Positions 35,302 through 45,352 of a DNA stretch of 64,000 nucleotides are shown piece after piece. Source of the DNA: Xylaria sp. FL1777 (lineage: Eukaryota; Ascomycota; Sordariomycetes; Xylariales; Xylariaceae); assembly GCA_022578965.1 (NCBI GenBank), contig MU400552.1, forward strand, positions 124,001 through 188,000, given 5' to 3'. Below the pieces are notes generated by a model, which ran no database searches, was not told the origin of the DNA, and was given only the letters and a program-made list of their open reading frames with translations. The position numbers and the translations under genes are program-made. Position 1 is the stretch's first letter; every line of letters begins with the position of its first letter.

Positions 35302-37508
35302 TTATAAGAGTGCTTTTGCTTTATCTGTTTTTTGTGTTTGTGAGTCTTCCAGTTCAGCCGCAAGGGTTCCTTCTGCAATATCTTCTCCGTCTTGCGCATC
35401 TGTCACCCATTTAACTCTCCCTCCTCTGTGTGCTCGAATCTCTAGTTCCATCTTCATTTGCTGCACTACGCATACTACTTGTCCCTGCTGAATCTCATCT
35501 CCTTCATCTACTCCAAGCTCAACTAACTTACCAGGGAACGGCACCACCACATGCAGTGGATTATTGACGTCTCCGCGACGATGTTTTCCTGCCGCCATGA
35601 CGGAGGCAGAAGACGCATTGCTATTAGTCGCTTCAAGAGTGAAAGCTAGGGGATGTTGGGAACGTGGATGTGAGTATTCGACGTCAGCTTTGAATGATGA
35701 AGGGAACTCATTGCGGATCACACGTGTTAGTTTGATGTGATGAGTTTCTTCAGTCGCCTTTTGGGAAGGTGATGTAAGTTTGAGGGCCCACGCGTCACCC
35801 TTGCGCAGCATTACCCCTGAACTAGGGTTGTTGCTGAGCGATGTTAAAGGTTGTCCCTCATCTTTGGCGAATCGTAATGCCTGTTGCTGTCGGTTGACGA
35901 TGCCGCGAGAGATTTCTAAGCCCGACGCAAGCAGACTGTTCATGTGCCTTTCCAGCCAAGAAGTATCACATAGCGACCGTAAAAAGTCCTCATGCGCTAC
36001 TATTGCGCGTAAAATATCCAGGTTCGTTTTTACTCCTTCGATCCAAGTATCCTCGAGTGCTCGTCTGCACTTAGACATGGCAACTTGTTGATTTTCTCCA
36101 GTAACAATGATCTTTGCGAGCAAGCTGTCAAAGTCCGCGCCAACTGTGATCGTCTGACGATGATTGAGATGGGTATCGACCCTCACTCCGTGCCCAGTAG
36201 GTAAGGAGACGGTCTCCACCTTACCGATGCTCAACGTCCAGTCTTTCTGGACATTTTCAGCTGTAAGCCGCAGCTGAATAGATTGTAGCTTGGGTACCTG
36301 CATAACTTCCGATGACACGTTCCGTAGCTCAGTCTCTCCAAGATTCGCCCCTTGCGCTATGTCCAATTGTATCCTTACCAGATCGACGAGCGCAATGCAC
36401 TCTGTAACTGTATGTTCTACCTGAAGACGAGGGTTTACCTCTAGGAAGAAAAACTCGCCTCGATCCACATTGGCAAGGAACTCAAAGGTGCCAAGAGAGA
36501 GATATTTAATGTGCCGTGCCATTGCCATTGCCGCTTCGATGATTGCACCAACGAACTTGCGGTCTCTGATTGTGCTAGGGGCTTGTTCTACGATCTTCTG
36601 ATATCGTCGTTGGATGCTGCACTCTCGTTCCCAAAGGCTGTTTGAGCCAAGAGTCAGTTATCAATTGTCATGAACAGTAAAAACTAAAAGAGGTTCTCGA
36701 GCAGGAGAGTTCTGGAGGAGAGAACCTAGCATAAATTGAAGGACGAAACATAAGACTTTGGGAGCATACTGGCGCACTTGGCCGGAGCCATCACCGATGA
36801 TCTGGACCTCAATATGTCGGAAGCCATCTACTGCAGCCTTTTCAACGAATATCTGACGCGAAGGGCTTTCAGAAACGGCGCGTTTCGTGGCTCTTTCAAG
36901 ATCGGATTCCTGTCGCACGGGTCGGATACCTTTGCCGCCTCCACTATCTATAGCCTTCAGCATGATCGGAAGACCAATTTTTCTAGCGAAGAGTCGAACA
37001 TCTTCCACACTCGCGGTTGGTTTATCCATGGCTGGAAGCGTAGGCACACCGCATTGTTGCGCTAACACCTTCGCGGCGAGTTTATCGCCTGTCTTGCGGA
37101 GGATATCCCAGCCTGGACCGACCACGACAGCTCCGGCCTCATTCCACATGCGTCGCGCAAAATCGGCCGACTCGGACAAGAAGCCATATCCAGGATGAAC
37201 AGCGTCAATTGCATGCTGTTTTATAATTTCTATGAGAGCCGATATGTCTAGGTATTTGGCAGAAGAAGGGATTGATAAGGCGTGCGCAGCGCCTAAGGCG
37301 TGACTAGTATCGTCGGGTGTTATCAGAGCAAACGTCTCAATTGAGAGTTCCCGTGCACAATCAATGATGCGCTTCGCTATTTCGCCTCTATTCGTTTATT
37401 CAGTAGGTTCCTATGGTGACGTGAATCTCCGATTATTCCCTACCTGTTTGCGACGAGGAGTCGTTTTATCGGTCTTCGTGGAGGATCACCGCTACGATCT
37501 GACTCCAT
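35302..37508 (-). CDS. Biotin-dependent acyl-CoA carboxylase, alpha subunit (biotin carboxylase + BCCP)
   Basis: Three exons, 37508-37444, 37387-36770 and 36637-35302 (introns 56 and 132 bp), give 672 residues in frame. The biotin carboxylase domain starts IKRLLVANRGEIAKRII, has the ATP-grasp loop KAIDSGGGKGIR, HIEVQIIGDGSG, ERECSIQRRYQKIVE and the catalytic EVNPRLQVEH (about 294-303). The C-terminus is a biotin carboxyl carrier domain (FPGKLVELGVDEGDEI...VVQQMKMELEI) with Lys623 of the MKM motif as the biotin site. This is the two-domain alpha subunit layout of propionyl-, methylcrotonyl- or acyl-CoA carboxylases, and it lacks the carboxyltransferase of eukaryotic ACC. No clear mitochondrial presequence precedes the domain, unlike standard fungal MCC/PCC. 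It pairs with the divergent beta gene. The acyl-CoA substrate is not readable from sequence. Confidence 0.9.
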
Positions 37509-37938
37509 GGCTAACTCTATTTCTCATATAATCATGATCACACAGTTGGCTCACTAGATAAGACGAAGAAAAAACACGGACAGTTTTCTTTCCTTCTGCG
37601 GGATGGGCCACCGCACATAAAACGACTTGTGCTTGGGGATATTCTCCTAATTTGGAGTCGGTATGGTACCTTATTGGGGTTTATTATGTTCTTGGTCCAG
37701 CAGTGCGGGGACAACCAAAAATTACCGAGGCTTGTCGCTGTTTACCCAGCAATGCTTCTTTAAGCTACGACAACTCTATTGTTAGTAATCATATATATAC
37801 ATCTATCCCTAGTTTCGGAGTCAAGATCTTATATTCTTTGTAGAAACATAGAGATTGAACCATCAAGTCACATAACTGCTACTACACTAACACACTGACT
37901 TGTACATGAGCATTGGTGGATAACTGTGGCCTATCGGG
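37509..37938. promoter_or_regulatory. Bidirectional promoter of the alpha/beta acyl-CoA carboxylase pair
   Basis: Only 430 bp separate the start codons of the alpha (-) and beta (+) subunit genes, so they almost certainly share regulatory DNA. A TATA-like ATATATATAC at 37791-37800 lies about 140 bp before the beta ATG. Divergent pairing is a usual way to co-express two subunits of one enzyme. No specific factor-binding site could be assigned. Confidence 0.6.
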
Positions 37939-39965
37939 ATGGCTTCCGACGAGGATAGCGCATCCCAAAGAGCGCGTGAACGCGTGCAACAAGTCTCATC
38001 TCATATCGCACGCCAATCGTCCTCAAAAGACGATGCGTCACAGCCCCCTATACGCCGAAGAAAGAAGCAAGCGTCAAGTTCAGATGGTCCACCAGCTGAC
38101 TATTCCGACCGGCTTGGCCAGATAGCGACGCTAGAGAAGCTAGCCCGCACGCCCGATATTAATCACCGGGGCTACGCGCGACAGAAGAAAGCCGGCAAGC
38201 TGTGGGTTCGCGAGCGCGTCGAAGCTCTTCTTGATGACGGGAGTCTGCAGGAGATTGGCAGTGTCGCTGGCGATGTGACTTGGGGCAAGGAAAACGGTGA
38301 AGATGGCACCGACAAAGATGTCGTGACTGCTTTCACGCCCAGTAATAGCGTCCAGGGATATGGCCGCCTTAATGGGCGTAGGATCGTCTTTACGGCCGAC
38401 GATTACACCTTACGTGCCGGCCATGCCGACGGGGCATTGATGGAGAAAACATTGTATATTGAGAAACTGTCTCTTTCTTTGCGGCTCCCGATCATAAAGC
38501 TAGGTAAGTATCCCCGGATGTTTTTTTTTTTTTTTTTTGAATACCTTTCGCTGTCATTACTGACTCTAAATGTTGGCAGTGGACGGCTCCTCGGGTGGCG
38601 GGAGTGTCACAAGTATAAAAAAACAAAACTTTTCATATATCCCTCCACTTCCAGCCTTTGAACAGGTCATTGCACAATTGAATCTAGGCATTCCTAACCT
38701 TGGCGCCATTCTTGGACCGGCCATTGGACTTGGTGCTGCGCGGGTCACTGCCTGTCACTTCAGTGTCATGGCCGCCAATGTCGGATCGCTGTTTAATGCA
38801 GGGCCTCAAGTTGTCAAGGGTGCAACTTTCGAGGAGGGTTTGACCATGGCTGAGCTGGGTGGTCCTGACAGTAAGTCGGCTAACCCTCTTGTTTTTCGAG
38901 GTTTCCCGTACTTAGCCAAGGCGATCAACTCCGGACGTAATCACTTACAACCCTAGACAATATAGTGGGATCTAACACTGTTCACTAGTGCACTGTCGGA
39001 ATGGTACAATAGATAATATGGCTCGTGATGAGCACGATGCATTCGAGCAGATACGCTGCGTCCTAAGCTACCTCCCTAACTCGGGCTTCTCTGCTCCGCC
39101 AGTGGTCAAGAGCAACGACGCCCCCGACCGGCGCGAAGAGGCACTTCGAAGTCTGATACCAAGACGTAAGGAGCGCATGTACGATCCACGGAAGCTTATT
39201 ACCTTAGTCGTAGACAATGGCTCATTCTTCGAGATCGGTGCGCTTTGGGGCACGACTGCGATCGTGGGGCTCGCGCGCCTTGATGGCCACCCCATTGGTA
39301 TTATATCAAACAATTGCGAAAGCTACACAGGAGGCGCCCTCGATGCACTAGGCTCCCAGAAAATAACCAAACACCTTAAGCTCTGCGATGTGATGAACCT
39401 ACCTATCCTCCAGTTTGTCGACGTCCCCGGATATGCCGTCGGCACGGCTGCCGAGAGGTCTGCGACGATGAGGCACGGGGTGAACCTCGCTATGGCATAC
39501 TACACCACCACGATGCCCGTATTCAGTGTCGTCACAAGACGTGCTTACGGCGTTGCAGGGGGTGTCATGCTAGATTGTCGAGACCCGCGCATGCGTGTAG
39601 CATGGCCGAGTGGTGACTGGGGGTCGCTACCACTCAAGGGCGGAATCGAAGTTGGTCATTCATGGGAGCTCAAAGAGGCCGCGAAGAAGGGCGGCCAGAA
39701 GATGGTAGACGAGTTATACGCAAAACTGGAGGCTGAGTATAACGCTTTAAGTAGGTCAAATTCAACTGCAGCTAGAGATATGCTAATTTTGTCTCGTGTA
39801 GTGAATCCGGTGAGAACAGCGAATGCGTTCGGCGTAGAGCAGATTATAGACCCTGTCGACACACGTTCCGTTGTCTGCAACTGGATTTCTCATGTCTATG
39901 AGGAGCTCATGGTGGAAAGGTTGGCCAAAAGGAGGGCCGGTACACTCCATGCATCGTTTGCGTAG
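37939..39965 (+). CDS. Biotin-dependent acyl-CoA carboxylase, beta (carboxyltransferase) subunit
   Basis: Three exons, 37939-38503, 38580-38870 and 38989-39965 (introns 76 and 118 bp), give 610 residues. The first intron begins with a run of 18 T. The first about 60 residues are polar and basic, without a convincing mitochondrial signal. The carboxyltransferase N-half has QGYGRLNGRRIVFTADDYT, LPIIKLVDGSSGGGSVTS (an oxyanion-hole region) and MAELGGPDMHCRNGTIDN. The C-half has ISNNCESYTGGALDALGSQK, LQFVDVPGYAVGTAAE and TRRAYGVAGGVM, the second glycine-rich oxyanion loop. It accepts carboxyl-biotin from the alpha subunit's BCCP and carboxylates an acyl-CoA. YGVAGG in place of the usual AYGGA-type motif and the extra N-terminus set it apart from textbook PccB/MccB, so the substrate may be atypical. 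The family call is firm. Confidence 0.88.
38521..38538 (+). repeat. Poly-T tract (18 T) inside intron 1 of the carboxylase beta gene
   Basis: Eighteen uninterrupted T within the 76 bp intron at 38504-38579. It may act as a polypyrimidine tract. It is also a likely site of length error in sequencing or of polymorphism. Confidence 0.9.
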
Positions 39966-40690
39966 GTTCTTTGTACTGCTCTCTTTAAACCATCTTATAT
40001 AATCTATACCAAACTACGCATAACGGTCCTCCATGGGTGTCATATATATTCAAAGACTTTTTTTCATTTTATACAAAGTTAAATATCAGTAGTGATAAAT
40101 TCTCGTGGGTTGTTGTTGTAGGTTGACTTATAGGGAGCTATTATCAGATTTTGTAATATCCAAATACTCCGTTCGTACTATGACACTTTAGGAGGAATGC
40201 TGAGCTGTCTCGGCAACCCCCTGACTAGCTGCTCTTCCCATGATGACTCGGATGGTTACACTACTTCCCCATACTCCAGATACCCCGCACACGGGCATCC
40301 TTTACTATTGCCGAGCACATCGATTTTGAGGATATCTGTGACGAATGATAGGTTAGCAGAAGCAGATGACAACAAATGATGAACGGGGATGATCACCTCG
40401 AAAGATGGGAGCTCGTTCTCTAGGACTCATCTCGTCAGGCTCACAACAGTGAACTACGGAAATATACACATAGTTCTTGCGTTGAGAACATATGCGAGCT
40501 GTTCCCTGCGATTGGGGTAGCATACTACCTTACCAGTAATCTGATCAATAGAACTAGTGGGAACCGGGGGTGCCCATTCGCCGACATAACCTATTACGCA
40601 TAGTAGATGAAGTTAGTCGGAAGATGCGGTAGAAGTAAACCCATCTGAAATAATTCGACATAGGATATTTCATGCTCCTCGGGTTGGACA
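39966..40690. other. Intergenic region between carboxylase beta and MFS genes
   Basis: About 725 bp holding the beta 3' UTR and the MFS promoter. A 60-codon open frame at 40197-40379 has no recognisable content. Nothing else was seen. Confidence 0.45.
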
Positions 40691-42307
40691 ATGGACGGCA
40701 TAATGAAGCAAGACGTCGAGTGTACGGAGGACGCGGGCCACACCGCCGATTTAGCTATCGGAGAGCCCCCCACGCCCGAGGAGGAGAAGTCGGTCATCAG
40801 AAAGCTGGATTGGCGGCTGATGCCCATGATTTTCGTCATCTACTCGTTGTCGGTCCTAGACAGATCAAACTTGGGGAATGCCCACGTCGCCGGCCTCGAC
40901 GAGAGCCTTGGGCTCAAGGGAGATCAGTATTCGACTCTCGGCACTTTTTTCTATGTGACGTGTGAGTTTTTATTCCATTCCCTTCTTGTTCTTGGTTACG
41001 GGGCTTGTTTCTCAGCTGACATCATAAGATATCATTTTCCAAAGCGCCGCGGCCGGGTGGAAGCATTTTCCCGCTCACATATGGGTTACATGCATCGTCA
41101 TATCGTTTGCTACGATATCCGCTTCCCAGGCCGCTACTCATAATTATGCCGGGTCTGTCGTTAAACAGTCTACTACTGAACGTGTGAACTCCGTCGGCTA
41201 ATATACTCGTGTAGCTTATTAGTTCTCCGGCTCCTTCTTGGCGCGACGGAGGCAATGTATGCCGGCGTCCCGGTGTACTTGTCTTTCTTCTACCCGCGAG
41301 ATAGGGTTGGCTTTCGTCAAGGCATATTCCTCTCTGGATCGGCACTGGCGAATGCCTACGGTGGAGCGCTTGGCTATGCGATTACCCAGATCAAAAGCCA
41401 TCTCGAGCCCTGGAGGATCCTGTTCCTTATCGAAGGTCTGCCGACGTTCATCATGGCTTTCGTGGCATGGTTCTGCTTTCCCGATGACATCGAGAGTGCG
41501 ACGTTCCTTACGGATCGCGAGAAACAAGTCGTCAAGCATATGGTCAGTCGTGATCAAACCGCCGACATCGTAAATCACACCGGTCTCAGGTTGAAGGATT
41601 TCTTGGCGGCTTTCAAGGACTGGAGAAGTAAGTTTCCACGGAACTAATTGTTGGTTCGCATAATCTTGGCTAAAGGCTTATACCTAGGTTATCTCACCGG
41701 GGTGATGTATTTTGGATGCAACGTCTCCTTCGCTTCTCTTCCGCTATTTGTGCCGTCCATTATTGCCGAGATCGGCTCATTCTCGCGACTCCAGGCGAAC
41801 GGGCTCTCCGCACCGCCGTATCTCCTAACGTTTATTTTGATCATTGCCTGTTCGTTCATTTCGGATCGGCTTAGGATGCGCGGACCGTTCGTCTGCTTCT
41901 TTGGCATCGTGTCGGCCATTGGGTTCCTATTGTTGGCAACCACGGAGGGCGCTGCACCTAGATACATCGGAGTCTACCTTGCGATAACGATATTTGTATG
42001 CGTCGCGATTCTTATTCCATGGGTTTCGAATTCGCATAATACGGAGAGTAAAAGGGCCGGGGGTTTTATTATTTTCGCTACATTCGGACAGGCTGGACCT
42101 TTACTTGGCACGAACATATTTCCGTCTAATGAGGCCCCTTATTACCGAAAAGGTTCTTGGATATCTTTCTCGTTTTGTGTATTGGTTGCGATCACTTCCG
42201 CTGCCTTTAGTATTCTCCTGCATCGCGAAAATCGCAGGTTAGATAAAGTGCAGCACGATGAAGGTCGAGAAGGTTTGACTCGACGTGGATTCCGGTACGT
42301 GATATAA
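40691..42307 (+). CDS. MFS transporter, anion:cation symporter (Dal5/Tna1/Liz1-like) family
   Basis: Four exons, 40691-40961, 41029-41152, 41215-41627 and 41688-42307 (introns 67, 62 and 60 bp), give 475 residues. For the last intron two in-frame acceptors exist. I chose CCTAG at 41687 because the resulting DWRSYLTGVMYFG has the family's usual spacing. After a cytosolic N-terminus the protein reads EEEKSVIRKLDWRLMPMIFV and YSLSVLDRSNLGNAHVAGL, the TM1 signature of the ACS family (allantoate, nicotinate, pantothenate and biotin transporters). ATEAMYAGVPVYLSFFYPR is the TM4 region. About 12 transmembrane helices are expected, in the plasma membrane. Adjacency to a biotin-dependent carboxylase suggests import of a vitamin or organic acid related to it, which is inference. 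Substrate specificity cannot be assigned from sequence. Confidence 0.87.
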
Positions 42308-42532
42308 AGGTAGAAAGGTTCTGTAGGGATTGAGGATTAGGAACGTCGATGAAATCAGCCATGACACCTCAAAATCTAGACTTTCAGTGACAATTTTATC
42401 GAGATATATGTGGTGGTTTGCCTGAATTGTTGGTGCAATTCCTACAAACTCGAAGACTGCGAATAGAAAATAATGTTGGCTTGGAGGAGACTAATTAGTC
42501 CTTTGATCCATTTCATTCATGACATGTATCCT

Positions 42533-43846
42533 CTAAATGACCGCCATGTAAGCTTGCAAGGTCTCCTTGCTTTCTAACCGAATATCAACACCAGGAGCAA
42601 TGAAGAAGATGAATCCCTCTAAAAGTTGAAACTCTTGACCGTTAACGCGTAAGACGCCCTTCCCAGACGTAACTATCATAACACCCGGTCCTTCGCTCGC
42701 GGTTATTTCTTCATTTTCTCCCCTAACCAAGTCTGTTTGAGCATGTCGAACTCGCTCATAGGCGGCTTGTATACCACTGTTTTACCCAATTTGCTTTTAT
42801 CGCACTTCCTACTGGGGAGAATGACGTCTTCTTTGCTATGCGCCTTGAATGTCAATGTGTTGGAGAAGGTGTCAACGTTGTTACGGTCGGCCGGAGGACA
42901 GAATCCGATATTGAGTACATTGTTAGAACGCGCCACTAGTATGGAATGTTAGTGGTAGAATTACTGGTAATATGACCTAGTACGGCGATCAAAGTATAAG
43001 GCGCAAAGTAGCCTGTGACGATGCTTTACTTACTACACTCAACAATATCCCCGGAAAGATAAGCATGAATACCATTAGCGGGGATGAAAATCGCGTCTCC
43101 GGGCTGGAAAACCATGAAATTCATGCACAAGAGAGTGACGAGGCTTCCCGCGTCTTCAGGAATATATTGGTCTTGCAGTCGTGGCAGAAGGTCAAGGATG
43201 TACGCTGCATCGCCAAATCGCCCTCCGAGAGGTTAGAGAGGTTTGCCTGTATCGACTTTACAGTGTCTAGATCGAGATTCAATAGATTGCGCGTTACGTT
43301 CCGTAACGTCTCGTTCGTCCATTTTTCTGAGCCTTCTGGGTTGAACCTCTTTAAGGGCTCTAGCTTGAATAGGAGTGCAACTTCATTCAACGGTTTGAAG
43401 CCGGCGAAGACCTCGAACTTCGACAGCGCGATGGCAATCTCTGGCTTATGATTGTCGTCAGTGAAGCTCTCTGGGTCTTTCTCCTGCAGCTTCGACGCGA
43501 GCTCTTTGTTCGGATGAATCTGCAATGGCAGAGCCTTCGCTATAGATAATATCTTGGGTAGATATGGTAACTGGCTGTCGAATTGTGTTACGACTTTCTT
43601 GCCGAGTAGTCGGTCTCTGTCGCGCTGGAGTACGTCGGCTAACAGCTCGCCGGAATCGAGCTTGCGAGCTGGGAAGTCTGGGTAATCTTCAAACCACATC
43701 TCCGAGTAGTTCTTCTTCGGGTCAATCTGGAACCCGGTGTTTGGTGTCTTCTCGCATAATTTTGCTGCTAATGAGTCGGATCCCATTTTCCCCCAGGGGT
43801 ATTCATTACAGGTCCCAGCTAACTGGAACACGAGATCTAACGGCAT
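42533..43846 (-). pseudogene. Mannose-6-phosphate isomerase (type I)-like gene broken by two frameshifts
   Basis: Homology to type I phosphomannose isomerase is continuous over two exons (43846-43034 and 42935-42533, 98 bp GT-AG intron). It starts MPLDLVFQLAGTCNEYPWGK and ends in IIFFIAPGV-like sequence and MAVI. Zinc-ligand regions LPLQIHPNKELA, NHKPEIAIAL and IPANGIHAYLSGD are preserved. However, the frame breaks twice. At about 43220-43223 (a GGG run) the correct continuation, RFGDAAYILDLLPRLQDQY, lies one base off. At 42736-42738 (an AAA run) TDLVRGENEEI is again one base off. Both look like loss of one base in a homopolymer. Read literally the first product stops after about 240 codons. 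It is either a decaying paralogue of the essential enzyme or two sequencing indels. The active enzyme makes mannose-6-P for GDP-mannose. Confidence 0.78.
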
Positions 43847-45352
43847 TGTGCTGCTAACACCTAATATAATATAATAAGGGTGGAAAGGAACAGACGGCAA
43901 AGATTAGGAGTAAAGTATATAGAACTTCGTTAGCTGGTCTCATAACTTTTATAGCTTTTTGAAGGAGAGGATATACTCGATATCGATCTAACTCGAGTCT
44001 CATAGAACAGCTTATCTGCTAATTTATTTAACACATCTTGACGTGCTGGTGCTGATATTCGTCGTGGATTAAAGCCTCTGTTACATGATGCTCCTATGTC
44101 GTCATAGACGCTGGGGAAGCGATGTATGCAGCTGGTGGACGTTCAATATTATTCGCTCAAAATCTCAACTTGTATACAGCGTATGAGCTCACGGCTCCCT
44201 CTGATAGAGGACTTACGAATGACGCTCGAGTGTTAAAGGCTCTGTTCGCTGCCATGGAGTAATGAATGGCATTGTTACGAAAGAGTCCGCGGAAAGAAGA
44301 CTAACTCTGACCCAGGTACCTAGGTAAGTTCGTTGTAATGGAGTGCCATTATCTACGAATATTTCTCACAATATGTTAAAGTGTGATATGGTAACGCTGT
44401 TCATTACTACAACTATTAATTAGCGCAGTAATCATAAAGAAAGTCTTCTTGGCTTGTCCAAAAAGCAGGCGTTATTAATATTGAAAAGAGATAAAGATAA
44501 ATTAGGTAGGTACTTAGTTGAAGCAGCCACTGCGCGGGGTAACCACAAGCTCTCTATAAAGTACCTAAGCTCGTATACTACCTACTAATAGTAATACTAA
44601 ATTTTATCATAGGACTCAATAAATAAAGAACAGTAAAATGACTACTATACTCTCTTTTCATACCCTAATTTCTTTCTTATTCTTTTGACGATGTAGATTG
44701 TCTCTGACGCATTATATTTTATACTAGGATGGTCGTGACATATGCATGGTCTATTTGCGAACCCGCTTGGGCTAAGCTATTTTTCTTGTGGACTAGGTAC
44801 TCCGACCCGAAGCCCTGGTTGACGATGCGATCCATAACAGGTAGTGGAGTGCTTCCCGAGGCCAAAAAGATCGTGTTTTAGACTACTTACGTATGTTACC
44901 CACCAATGTTGATCGCGTAAGTGCCTGTAGGTCTCCTGAAGCCGGCGCAAACGTGATCATCGACGACCACGAACATTCGTGGCCCTCGGGAATAAGAAAA
45001 CTGATCGGAAAGTTGGCAACAAGCACCGCATGTGGACAAAGAGAGCAACTATGTGGGTTCATAAGATATGGCTAGTAAATCTGGCTTTTGCGTTCTCTTT
45101 TAGCATCGCGCCGAGCGATCGTCCTGGTGGTTAGCCGCCGACGTCATTCTCTCGGATCCTGCGAATAGCCCCGACATGATGCAACACGATAGCGCCTTTC
45201 GTGGACTCTGGTTATGATGCAGTCGCTCTTAGAGAAACTATGCCGCGTTCGCAGAATAGTGGGATATATGTGAATGTGCTCCCCTGTCTGTTCAAAGTGC
45301 ACTTTCTCAGAAATATTATTCCACCTTATTCACTATCCTGGTTCCCTACACG
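43847..45352. other. Intergenic region, 1.5 kb
   Basis: AT-rich at 44350-44700 with TAGGTACTTAG/GGTACCTAGG-type palindromic motifs (44310-44330 and 44500-44590). No open frame longer than about 60 codons has a recognisable motif. It carries the promoters of the PMI-like gene (-) and the DUF3292 gene (+). Confidence 0.45.

Noticed and set aside
44760..45075. Possible gene relic upstream of the DUF3292 gene (short frames with SDPKPWLT and similar)
   Set aside because: Frames are interrupted by stops within 60 codons, and I could not tie them to any family.
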